From: Pseudomonas sp. AB6 | Lineage (GTDB): Bacteria; Pseudomonadota; Gammaproteobacteria; Pseudomonadales; Pseudomonadaceae | Direction of reading: 5' to 3' | DNA length: 64,000 nt | NCBI RefSeq assembly: GCF_034314105.1 | Contig: NZ_JAVIWJ010000001.1 | Span: forward strand, 4,921,567-4,985,566 | Part shown: piece after piece, positions 23,858 through 32,390 of the stretch | Layout of the letters: each line of letters starts with the position of its first letter | How positions within the stretch are numbered: position 1 is the first letter of the stretch | Notes under the pieces: generated by a model | Databases searched by the model: none | Seen by the model: only the letters and a program-made list of their open reading frames with translations | What the model was told of the DNA's origin: nothing | Position numbers and translations under genes: made by a program

Positions 23858-26806
23858 TTAATCGCTGTCCAAATGTAATTGGCTGATTACTCGACCATCC
23901 GCTTCTGCTTGGCCCAAGCTGGCATCCACAAAGAAAATTCGCTCATCTGCCAGTTTCGCTTTATCAACGAGATAATCCTTGATGCTGCTGGCGCGTGCTT
24001 GCCCCAACTGGCGAAGTAGCACCGCGTTGGAACTCCAGGATTTGATCACTGCGGCACGCATTTTTGCCGTACGGTCTTCTTTGCCCTGATTGGTCCACTC
24101 AACTGGCGGCTGCTGTTTCAAGCGGTCGCGGTAGATTGCTTCCAGCATTGGCGGTTTTTCACTTTCCGGTACTTGCAGCAGTGATGCCTGTGCTGGAACC
24201 TTGTCGCCGCGTCGCTGAAGAATCTTGTAAAAGGTACTTTGGTATTCCCGCTGAAGACGTTGTTCAGCAATTAACGGACCGTCACTGCTTTCCGCGCTGG
24301 TGCCCTCTATCTCCAGGCGTAGCGTTGGGCGCTCTTTCAAGGCGGCTGAAAGCTTGTTGAGGGCTGACTGAGCATCTGGGCTCAGGTCTGTGGCGCCAGG
24401 CGCAAACGCTACCGTACCGAGGTCTTGAGAGTCGCCGCCACTGATGAGTCCGCCAATGAACTTAAAGGGCGCCTGAGCGGCACGTAATACCAAATTACGC
24501 AGTGTTTGCCAGACAATGGGCATCACGCTGAATTGCGGGCTGTTCAAGTCACCGGATATCGGCAGTTCAATGGAGATCTTGCCATCGGTATCCTTGAGCA
24601 GGGCGATGGCCAAACGAATGGGTAAATCGACTGCATTTGGGCTGTCGACTTTTTCGCCCAGTTGCAGTCCGTCGACTACCACTTTGTTTTCGGCCTTGAG
24701 CTGGCCTTTGGCGATCATGTAATGCAGGTCGAGATTAAGGCGGCCCTTACGGATGCGAAAGCCCGCAAATTTCCCTGAGTACGGTGTCAACGTGGTCAAT
24801 TCCACGCGCTTGAAGCTGGTGGCAATGTCCAGGCTTGCCAAGGGGTCGAAGGGATTCAGGCTGCCCTTGATGGTGACTGGCGCGTAACGGTCAACCTTGC
24901 CGTTGATATCGACGGTCGCAGGCTTTGACTGACGATTATCGAGGGTGCCAATTTTGCCATTGAGCTGCTGAATCGCGGTGGCGAAGTTCGGCGTGAGGCT
25001 TAAATCGGCGAAGTTGGCCGAACCGTCTTTGATATTTACCTCGCCGATGCGGATACCCATTGGCTTGACACCTTTCTCTGCAGCGGTTGCCGCAGCATTA
25101 GCGACCGTTTTAGCGCTGTCTGCAGGTTGTTTAATCAGCAGGTCATCAATGTTAGTGGTGCGGTCGTCGTTGATCATGAATCGTGCATACGGTTGCAGCA
25201 GGTTGACTTTGGCAATCGTCAGGTGATCGCCGAGCTCGAAGTCCAGACCTTCAAGGGCCAGTTGCTGCCATTTTAAAAAGTCGCGCTGTTTGATCGTGTC
25301 GAGGGTGTGCAGTTGGTCTATTTGAGCCTTGCCGGTAATACCGAGGGCCAAAGGCTCGGTACTTTTCAGGTTGACCGCTAAATCACTACCGAGCATACCG
25401 CTGCGCAATTCAAGGCGGATAAGCGGAGTGATATAGGATTGCGCCAAACGCAGGTCGATGTCTTTGGTATTGACCTGTAGTTTGGCGCTGACCGGGCTCA
25501 GATTGACGTCGCCAGTTGCGGTAATGTGCCCTTGCTTACCAAGCCCTGTGTCGAGCTTAAGCGTAAAAGGTGATTTGTTTAGACTGTCGAAATTTTGTAT
25601 GTCCACATTCAGTGGGCCTACATCTAACATTACCGGCTCTTTTGGGGTGCGGTCTGCCAGATGAATTTGGTAATTGCGTAATTGCGCATCACGTAACAGC
25701 ACTTGCCAGGGTTTGCTCGGTGCTACAGGTTGTGCTGCGATTTCAGGTGCATTACCTGCCGCGGCGGCGGGTGCCTTTATAGCCGCAGGTGTTGGTTTTT
25801 TTGGCTGGCTGGCGAACAGCTTCTGCCAATCGAGTTGGCCGTCGGCTTCGCGAGCGGCCCAGGTTTCGAGTTTATTACTGCGAATATTGCCAATCTTGAC
25901 GAGCTGCTTAGCCAGATCAATGGACGTGTCGCTTATATCGAGCCGTTCAAGGCGCACCAACGGCCTGCCATCAGGAGTATCTATCGCCAGAGGGGCAATG
26001 CTCAGCGCGGTATTGCTTAATAGAAGTTCGGTTTCCTTCGCCAGACTCAGCGTGTAATCGGTGCTGAAATTGAGAACGCCATCCTTTAGCGCCAGCGGCA
26101 AGGCGTCGCGTACATACGGCCACCAGACTTTCATTCTGCCGTCAGTGACTTTGAGTTTGCCTTGCGAGGTAATCGGAACCAGGCTGATGTGTCCAACCCA
26201 ATCAATCTGACCGCCTTCAGGGCCTGCTGCGACCAAGGTCATGTCGGCGTTGTCTTCGGGCAGAGTGCTGAGATTCTTCAATTCGAAGTTGAGCGCGTTA
26301 TACAAAAATTCGATCGGTTTGCTGGGCCGCAGATCTTGGAAATGAACATAGCCATCGGCAAGTTTGATTTGATCGATGCGGATCGGGAACGGTTTGCTGG
26401 GCGTTTTATCCTTGGCAGGTTCACTTGGCGGAAGTTTGAACAGCTGCTCCACGTTCAGCGATCCGTCCTTGGCGAACAGCAACTGGGTCTTGGGTTTATC
26501 CAGTTCAATGTCGGACAAGTGCAGGGCGCCGGTCCAGATGCTGTCGATTTGCAGGTTGATGTACAGGCGCTCAAAGCCAATCTGTTCCTGACCCGGCGTA
26601 CCGATGTTCAGGCCCCACAGGTTCACTTCCAGGCTGAAGGGGTTGAGTTCCAACCGATCCAGCTTTGCTGGAACCGTAGAGTAGTTGGCCAGTTGTTGGT
26701 TGACGATACGCAGTGCGATGCCGGGCAAAATCAAAAAGCCCAATACGCTGTAAAGTGCGATGACGGTCAGCAAGGCGCCAATGGCGCGTATCAATCCTTT
26801 GGACAT
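23858..26806 (-). CDS. Large AsmA-like DUF748 envelope protein
   Basis: This is a 982-residue protein anchored by one N-terminal helix (about 9-31, IGALLTVIALYSVLGFLILP); the rest is periplasmic. DUF748 members are long beta-rich proteins of the AsmA-like group, now associated with phospholipid transport across the periplasm. Repeated beta segments such as PLNVDIQNFDSLNKSPFTL and INGKVDRYAPVTIKGSLNPF support this. A linker with Ala/Pro (about 330-365) divides the protein. The last 150 residues resemble an OmpA-like helix-strand layout (VAFAPGATDLSPDAQSALNK). The DUF2845 gene follows immediately. Its role in this strain is inferred only. Confidence 0.88.
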   Translation of the reverse strand: MSKGLIRAIGALLTVIALYSVLGFLILPGIALRIVNQQLANYSTVPAKLDRLELNPFSLEVNLWGLNIGTPGQEQIGFERLYINLQIDSIWTGALHLSDIELDKPKTQLLFAKDGSLNVEQLFKLPPSEPAKDKTPSKPFPIRIDQIKLADGYVHFQDLRPSKPIEFLYNALNFELKNLSTLPEDNADMTLVAAGPEGGQIDWVGHISLVPITSQGKLKVTDGRMKVWWPYVRDALPLALKDGVLNFSTDYTLSLAKETELLLSNTALSIAPLAIDTPDGRPLVRLERLDISDTSIDLAKQLVKIGNIRSNKLETWAAREADGQLDWQKLFASQPKKPTPAAIKAPAAAAGNAPEIAAQPVAPSKPWQVLLRDAQLRNYQIHLADRTPKEPVMLDVGPLNVDIQNFDSLNKSPFTLKLDTGLGKQGHITATGDVNLSPVSAKLQVNTKDIDLRLAQSYITPLIRLELRSGMLGSDLAVNLKSTEPLALGITGKAQIDQLHTLDTIKQRDFLKWQQLALEGLDFELGDHLTIAKVNLLQPYARFMINDDRTTNIDDLLIKQPADSAKTVANAAATAAEKGVKPMGIRIGEVNIKDGSANFADLSLTPNFATAIQQLNGKIGTLDNRQSKPATVDINGKVDRYAPVTIKGSLNPFDPLASLDIATSFKRVELTTLTPYSGKFAGFRIRKGRLNLDLHYMIAKGQLKAENKVVVDGLQLGEKVDSPNAVDLPIRLAIALLKDTDGKISIELPISGDLNSPQFSVMPIVWQTLRNLVLRAAQAPFKFIGGLISGGDSQDLGTVAFAPGATDLSPDAQSALNKLSAALKERPTLRLEIEGTSAESSDGPLIAEQRLQREYQSTFYKILQRRGDKVPAQASLLQVPESEKPPMLEAIYRDRLKQQPPVEWTNQGKEDRTAKMRAAVIKSWSSNAVLLRQLGQARASSIKDYLVDKAKLADERIFFVDASLGQAEADGRVISQLHLDSD

Positions 26807-26911
26807 GTGAGGCGTCGTCTCTCTATCGGAGGTGTTTGGAGTATGGCACGCGAAACTGGTTCAGAAGAAATAGCCTCGTCTGCTGTAGGAATCGTCCTGG
26901 GTTGTGCTTGG

Positions 26912-27928
26912 TTAAAACTGCAAAATCAACGTTTTGAGTGGCGGTTGCTGGTCCATAGACGGAAAGTCGCTGCCCGGTGTCAGTACTTGCCATTCGCGTA
27001 CCGGGCGCCCGGCTTTAGTCGCGCAGCGTAGAACCTGTTCGCGCCAATCCTCCATGCTGACTTTCGCCAGATTATTGCAGCAAATCAGCACCCCATTAGC
27101 GGCAGTGGTGAGTACGGCAGGTTTGAGCAAGCTTTGGTAATCACGAAGCAAATCCACGGTGCCGAACGCACTTTTTGCCCACGCAGGCGGATCGAGAAAG
27201 ACGAAGTCGTATTGTCGCTGTGTTAAACGCGGGTAGTCTGGCAGTTTGTTTGCACGACGGGGCGCGATGGGCAGCCCTGCCAGTTGACGGATGGCAGGAA
27301 AATAGTCGGATTGCACGAACTTCATCGGTTTTAGTGCGGGGTTCAACAACCCATTTTCGCGGCCGACGGCGAGATTGCCTTCTGCAAAATCTAGGTTGCA
27401 CACCTCTCGCGCACCACCGGCAGCCGCACTCAGGCCAACACCGCAGGTGTAGGAAAACAGGTTGAGTACGGTTTTTCCGGCGCTATGGTGTTTGATCCAG
27501 CCCCGGGTGTTGCGCAAATCGAGAAACAACAGCGGATCTTGTCCTGCATGGCGTCCGCGTACGCGATAGTTTAATCCCCACTCATGGCCAATCAATTCAC
27601 CTAGCGCCGCATCTTCTGCTGTAAAGACAGCGTCGTTGCGGTCGATGCGTGAATTGCCGTGTGAGCGGTCGTTGTAGACCAATAGCGTATCGAGCCTCAG
27701 ACGGGTATTAACGGCGGCATGCAACGCTAGCAGTTCGTCGCGTTCGAGCGTGTGGTGAAAGCTCTGCACCAGTAATTGCGGGCCATAACGGTCGATAGTC
27801 AGGCCGCTGGCGCCTTCTTGGCTGCCGTGAAACAAGCGATAGCAATCCGTGCCCTGTTCATGCAGCTCGGCGAGCAATGACTGACGGTTATCGAGGGCGA
27901 CGCTCAGCGCCTGGTTCAGGGAGGACAT
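26912..27928 (-). CDS. Class I SAM-dependent rRNA methyltransferase, RlmI/RlmK-type (COG1092)
   Basis: This is a 338-residue RNA methyltransferase-like protein. The N-terminal 100 residues form an RNA-binding-type region (YRLFHGSQEGASGLTIDRYG). The SAM domain has motif I VLNLFSYTCGVGLSAAAGGA, an acidic motif II in CNLDFAEGN, and the catalytic/substrate motif FVFLDPPAWAKS. This pattern is that of 23S rRNA m5C/m2G enzymes such as RlmI, but the protein lacks the N-terminal PUA domain of RlmI, so exact specificity is open. It is a single gene on the minus strand, with a REP element in the gap upstream of it. Confidence 0.87.
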   Translation of the reverse strand: MSSLNQALSVALDNRQSLLAELHEQGTDCYRLFHGSQEGASGLTIDRYGPQLLVQSFHHTLERDELLALHAAVNTRLRLDTLLVYNDRSHGNSRIDRNDAVFTAEDAALGELIGHEWGLNYRVRGRHAGQDPLLFLDLRNTRGWIKHHSAGKTVLNLFSYTCGVGLSAAAGGAREVCNLDFAEGNLAVGRENGLLNPALKPMKFVQSDYFPAIRQLAGLPIAPRRANKLPDYPRLTQRQYDFVFLDPPAWAKSAFGTVDLLRDYQSLLKPAVLTTAANGVLICCNNLAKVSMEDWREQVLRCATKAGRPVREWQVLTPGSDFPSMDQQPPLKTLILQF

Positions 27929-27996
27929 ACACCGCGCCTTGGATTGGAAATGGGCGCGGCAGTTTAGCAGTTAAGCGACAGATCGCCCCGATGCAT

Positions 27997-28040
27997 CCTG
28001 TGGTAGCGATTTCATTTGTGAATGAATTCACTCCCACAGG
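27997..28040. repeat. Pseudomonas REP-type palindrome
   Basis: The interval begins CCTGTGGTAGCGA and ends TCACTCCCACAGG with complementary halves across the centre. This is the CTGTGGGAGC...GCTCCCACAG pattern of Pseudomonas intergenic repeats. An adjoining exact hairpin GATCAGG-ATTTG-CCTGATC lies at 28042-28060. Both sit in the 167-base gap between the acetyltransferase and the methyltransferase genes. Confidence 0.75.
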
Positions 28041-28095
28041 GGATCAGGATTTGCCTGATCTGAACTCCACAAGTTGGCTCTTTCAGTTGATTTTA

Positions 28096-29274
28096 TTAGC
28101 GGGACAATGCCAATGCCACGCCCTGACCACCGCCGATGCACAGGGTTGCCAAGCCTTTTTTGGCATCGCGCTTGATCATCTCGTGCAGCAAGGTCACCAG
28201 TACGCGGCAGCCTGACGCGCCAATCGGGTGGCCCAATGCAATGGCGCCGCCGTTAACGTTGACTTTGTTCATGTCCCAGCCCAACTCTTTGGCCACCGAC
28301 AACGATTGAGCGGCGAAGGCTTCGTTGGCTTCGATGAGGTCCAGTTGGTCAATCGACCAGCCGGCCTTTTCGAGGCAGCGGCGGGTGGCGCTGACTGGGC
28401 CAATGCCCATGATTGCCGGGTCGACGCCTGCGTTGGCGTATGCCGCGATGCGTGCAAGCACCGGCAGCCCGAGTTTCTCGGCCTTAGCTGCGCTCATCAA
28501 AATGACCGCAGCAGCGCCGTCATTCAGCGACGAAGCATTGCCCGCCGTCACGGTGCCGTCTTTTTTAAACGCAGGCTTGAGTTTGCCCAGCGATTCGGCA
28601 GTGGTGCCCGCGCGTGGTTGCTCGTCAGTAGCGAACGATACAGGGTCGCCTTTGCGCTGCGGAATTAGAATCGGGGTGATTTCATCAACGAAACGCCCGG
28701 TTTCGATGGCCGCTACGGCTTTCTGCTGCGACGCGGCAGCGAACGCGTCCTGTGCTTCACGGGAGATGCTGTATTTGTCGGCTAGATTTTCGGCGGTAAT
28801 GCCCATGTGGTAATCATTGAATGCATCCCACAAACCGTCGCTGATCATGGTGTCGATCAAGGTGCTGTGGCCCATTCGCAGACCGGTTCGTGCGCCAGGT
28901 ATTACGTAGTTGGCCAAGCTCATATTTTCCTGGCCGCCAGCGATTATTACGTCGGCATCGCCACAACGAATGGCCTGGGTTGCTAAATGCAACGCTTTCA
29001 ATCCCGAGCCGCAGACCTTGTTCAGTGTCATGGCTGGAACGGCGAAGGGAAGCCCTGCCTTGATTGCGGATTGACGGGCAGGATTCTGTCCTGCGCCAGC
29101 TGTCAATACGTGCCCCATGATCACCTCGTCGACTTGCGCCGGATCGAGGCCGGTTTGTGCCAGCAGTTGGCGAATGACGGCAGCGCCTAGATCGACTGCG
29201 GAAATATTTGCCAAAGCCCCCTGAAATGCACCGACTGCGGTACGGGTAGCGGCAACAATTACGACGTCTTGCAT
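28096..29274 (-). CDS. atoB: Acetyl-CoA C-acetyltransferase (thiolase)
   Basis: This is a 392-residue biosynthetic-type thiolase that interconverts two acetyl-CoA and acetoacetyl-CoA. The acylated Cys88 lies in NKVCGSGLKA, His349 in GHPIGASGCR and the second Cys379 in TLCIGGGQG. NEAFA carries the oxyanion-hole Asn. All catalytic residues are present. It is followed by the REP gap and preceded by an MpaB/DUF2236 gene and acs, a neighbourhood that shares acetyl-CoA as substrate or product. Substrate preference among short-chain thiolases cannot be read from the sequence alone. Confidence 0.94.
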   Translation of the reverse strand: MQDVVIVAATRTAVGAFQGALANISAVDLGAAVIRQLLAQTGLDPAQVDEVIMGHVLTAGAGQNPARQSAIKAGLPFAVPAMTLNKVCGSGLKALHLATQAIRCGDADVIIAGGQENMSLANYVIPGARTGLRMGHSTLIDTMISDGLWDAFNDYHMGITAENLADKYSISREAQDAFAAASQQKAVAAIETGRFVDEITPILIPQRKGDPVSFATDEQPRAGTTAESLGKLKPAFKKDGTVTAGNASSLNDGAAAVILMSAAKAEKLGLPVLARIAAYANAGVDPAIMGIGPVSATRRCLEKAGWSIDQLDLIEANEAFAAQSLSVAKELGWDMNKVNVNGGAIALGHPIGASGCRVLVTLLHEMIKRDAKKGLATLCIGGGQGVALALSR

Positions 29275-29409
29275 GGCAGGTCCTCACAGTTGATAAATGT
29301 GCGTCAGCCCAGGTCTGTTCGGCCCGATTCGCTGCGGTAGCGGCGATGACAACGGTGGCATATGGTGTCACACATCCGCGGGTGGGTTCCAACGATGGCT
29401 TAAGTTCGC

Positions 29410-30285
29410 CTATTTGTAAGCCAGGCCCATTCGCCGATGGGCGCGGTGGACCGAGCTGTCACGCATTGCCCAGCGCAATATCGGCGAACTACGGTTAATG
29501 CTTGCGCGGATAAACGAGCGCTGCAATGGATGTTGGCTCAGACCAAGCAGACTGCAGGCCCAGAGCGGCAATAACTCGATACCAGCTTGCATCATCAACA
29601 CGCCAAATGGCTTGGCCAAGCGGCTTGGTGCGGGCGCGGCCCTTAGTAGCCTTAGCACTTCAAGGCTGCGTTCATCGCATACGAGCTGGGGAAGCATTCG
29701 TTCAAGGTAATCGGCAACCGCTTGACGTGAGCGGGGTATGTCACGTGCACCAAGCCGTTCGGCGATGGAGGCGACTTCTGCGTAATACCGATCCTGATCG
29801 GCTATGGACAGATCGGGGTTGCGGTAGCGCAAATGGGCACCTAAAAAGCTGCTGACCTCAGCGACATGCACCCATGTCAGCAGGTCAGGGTCACTGGCCG
29901 CATACGGCCGTCCGTCGAGCGCGGTTCCGGTCACTTGCAGGTGAATGGTGCGGACCTTCTCAATCAGCCAGTTAGCGTCTTGAGTCGAGCCGAACGTGGT
30001 ACCGGCGATAAATTGTCCCGTGCGGCGCAAGCGCCCCATCATGTCCTGGCGAAACGTCGAGTGGTCCCAGACCCCGGCCAAGGCTAGCGGGTGCAAAGCT
30101 TGCAGTAATAAAGCGCTAATGCCTCCGATCAACATGCTGCTGAAGTCGGCATGTACTTGCCAGCAAATAGCTTGAGGTCCGAACAGACCTGGATCGCCCT
30201 TTGGGTTCTCTAGGTCCAATTGGCCAAGAGACAATCCGGTCAGGCTCATGACTTGGGTTTCGATGCGGCTACGAATGAATTCCAT
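29410..30285 (-). CDS. Oxygenase MpaB-family (DUF2236) protein
   Basis: This is a 291-residue mostly helical protein. The DUF2236/MpaB signature is visible as MLIGGISALLLQALHPLALA with the conserved His, followed by GRLRRTGQFI and the TWVHVAEVSSFL helix with a second His. In characterised relatives (latex-clearing protein, MpaB) such conserved His residues bind haem b. Function here is unknown. It begins 15 bases after acs ends and probably shares its transcript. Confidence 0.88.
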   Translation of the reverse strand: MEFIRSRIETQVMSLTGLSLGQLDLENPKGDPGLFGPQAICWQVHADFSSMLIGGISALLLQALHPLALAGVWDHSTFRQDMMGRLRRTGQFIAGTTFGSTQDANWLIEKVRTIHLQVTGTALDGRPYAASDPDLLTWVHVAEVSSFLGAHLRYRNPDLSIADQDRYYAEVASIAERLGARDIPRSRQAVADYLERMLPQLVCDERSLEVLRLLRAAPAPSRLAKPFGVLMMQAGIELLPLWACSLLGLSQHPLQRSFIRASINRSSPILRWAMRDSSVHRAHRRMGLAYK

Positions 30286-30299
30286 GGGTTCTCGTCAAG

Positions 30300-32237
30300 T
30301 CAGCGGTTCAGACGTTTATTAATCAGGTCTTCGACCACGCTCGGCTCGGCTAGCGTCGAAGTATCACCCAAGCTGTCGAGTTCATTGCTGGCGATCTTGC
30401 GCAGGATGCGACGCATGATTTTGCCCGAGCGAGTTTTCGGCAATGCTGAGACCCACTGAATAAAATCGGGCTTGGCAAAATTGCCAATCTCCTTAGTGAC
30501 GTGCGCCAGCAATTGTTTCTTCAGTGCATCGTCTGCCTCAACTCCCTTTACGGGCGTGACGAACGCGTAAATGCCTATTCCCTTAATATCGTGGGGATAC
30601 CCGACCACCGCAGCTTCGGCAATGGTGTCATGCAGCAGCAGAGCGCTTTCAACTTCCGCCGTGCCGATGCGGTGTCCCGACACATTAATGACATCGTCCA
30701 CACGACCGGTGATCCAGTAATCGCCGTCGTCATCGCGGCGTGCGCCGTCGCCAGTGAAATAGTAACCGGGATAGGGCTTGAAGTAGGTTTCAACCAGGCG
30801 CTGTCGGTCACCATAAATACTACGGATCTGCCCCGGCCAACTGGCTTTGATAGCTAAAAGACCGTTGCCAGCGCCACTGATTTCCTTACCTTGCTCATCC
30901 AGTAGCACCGGTTGTACGCCAAACATCGGGCGCGTAGCGCAGCCGGGTTTGAGGTATTGAGCGCTGATCAGTGGGCTGAGCATGATGCCGCCGGTTTCGG
31001 TCTGCCACCAAGTATCGATGATGGGGCAGCGTTCTTTGCCGACTTTATGGAAATACCATTCCCATGCTTGCGGGTTGATGGGTTCTCCGACGCTACCCAA
31101 CAGGCGCAGGCTGTCACGGGAAGTGCTTTGCAATGCTGCCGGGCCCTCACGCATTAGTGCGCGCAACGCAGTAGGTGCAGTGTAGAAAATATTGACCTGA
31201 TGCTTGTCGATGACTTGCCAGAATCGCGAGGCGTCGGGAAAGTTGGGAGTGCCTTCGAAAATCAGCGTGGTCGCGCCGTTGGCCAGTGGGCCGTAAACGA
31301 GGTAACTATGGCCGGTGACCCAGCCTACGTCGGCGGTGCACCAGAAGACTTCACCGTCACGGTAGTCGAACACGTATTGAAACGTCATCGCCGCCTGGAG
31401 CAGGTAGCCGCCAGTGGTATGCAAGACGCCTTTGGGTTTGCCGGTGCTGCCCGACGTGTAGAGAATAAACAGCGGGTCTTCGGCGTCCATCGGTTCGGGC
31501 GGGCAATGGCTACTGATGCCACTAACGGCTTCGTGGTACCAGATATCGCGACCGGTCACCCAGCCGATTTCACCTTGAGTGCGTTCCACCACCAAAACGG
31601 TATGAACGTCCGGACAACCCAGCAGCGCAGTGTCGACGTTTTCTTTAAGTCCACTATATTTACCGCCGCGCACGCCTTCATCCGCGGTGATCACCATACG
31701 GCAGTCAGCATCTAGTATTCGATCACGCAGGGCATCCGGTGAAAATCCACCAAACACCACTGAGTGCACTGCCCCGATACGCGCGCAGGCCAGCATCGCA
31801 TAGGCGGCCTCGGGGATCATAGGCATGTAAATACACACCCGATCACCCTTTTGTACACCACGGCCTTTGAGTACGTTAGCCAAGCGCCCAACGTTGTGGT
31901 GCAGTTTTTTGTAGGTGATTTCAGCGGACTCGGATGGGTTATCGCCTTCCCAAATGAGCGCTATCTGCTCGGCTCGGTCTTCTAAATGGCGGTCGATGCA
32001 GTTATAGCTGACGTTCAGCTCACCGCCCTTGAACCAGATGGCGTCTCCGGTTTTGAAGTCCGCCTGCTGCACCTGTTGCCAGGGTTTTGACCAGTATAGA
32101 AAGCGCTTGGCCTGCTCGGCCCAGAATGTATTCGGGCTATCAATCGATTGTTGATACAGCGTCTGATAGTCGTCTTCGCTGAGCTGCGCGGCAATACGCA
32201 CGGCATTGGCGATAGGGAATTGGCTGATATCGAACAT
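30300..32237 (-). CDS. acs: Acetyl-CoA synthetase
   Basis: Acs activates acetate with ATP and CoA to acetyl-CoA through acetyl-AMP. The ATG at 32237 is preferred over GTG 32243, because AGGAT at about 32249-32245 spaces correctly only with the ATG. This gives 645 residues. Core motifs are YTSGSTGKPKGVLHTTGGYL (P-loop), WWQTETGG, YFTGDGARRD and, at the C-terminus, LPKTRSGKIMRR, whose Lys is the known acetylation-control site. Pseudomonas acs genes are often under sigma-54/CbrB or ErdR control, but I see no clear -24/-12 element here. Confidence 0.96.
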   Translation of the reverse strand: MFDISQFPIANAVRIAAQLSEDDYQTLYQQSIDSPNTFWAEQAKRFLYWSKPWQQVQQADFKTGDAIWFKGGELNVSYNCIDRHLEDRAEQIALIWEGDNPSESAEITYKKLHHNVGRLANVLKGRGVQKGDRVCIYMPMIPEAAYAMLACARIGAVHSVVFGGFSPDALRDRILDADCRMVITADEGVRGGKYSGLKENVDTALLGCPDVHTVLVVERTQGEIGWVTGRDIWYHEAVSGISSHCPPEPMDAEDPLFILYTSGSTGKPKGVLHTTGGYLLQAAMTFQYVFDYRDGEVFWCTADVGWVTGHSYLVYGPLANGATTLIFEGTPNFPDASRFWQVIDKHQVNIFYTAPTALRALMREGPAALQSTSRDSLRLLGSVGEPINPQAWEWYFHKVGKERCPIIDTWWQTETGGIMLSPLISAQYLKPGCATRPMFGVQPVLLDEQGKEISGAGNGLLAIKASWPGQIRSIYGDRQRLVETYFKPYPGYYFTGDGARRDDDGDYWITGRVDDVINVSGHRIGTAEVESALLLHDTIAEAAVVGYPHDIKGIGIYAFVTPVKGVEADDALKKQLLAHVTKEIGNFAKPDFIQWVSALPKTRSGKIMRRILRKIASNELDSLGDTSTLAEPSVVEDLINKRLNR

Positions 32238-32338
32238 GGGCACATCCTAATTCTTATTGGCCTTACATTTCATCAGGGTGCGCTTTGGTGGGAATGGGTT
32301 CAAGGGGCATGGCGCCGCCGTTACGATGCGTCAGACAG

Positions 32339-32374
32339 CAAAAAACCCGCCGCTTTATCCAGGGGCGGGTTTTT
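32339..32374 (-). terminator. Rho-independent terminator after pgi
   Basis: On the minus strand AAAAACCCGCCC pairs with GGCGGGTTTTTT around a short loop and ends in a T run. It lies about 20 bases past the pgi stop. Its A-rich upstream side also gives a T-tract on the other strand, so it could be bidirectional. Confidence 0.85.
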
Positions 32375-32390
32375 CATTATCGGAGAAAGA

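Noticed and set aside
26162..27031. 289-codon open frame opposite the DUF748 gene
   Set aside because: It spans the DUF748 start and the intergenic gap, and overlaps the methyltransferase 3' end on the other strand; no domain is visible.
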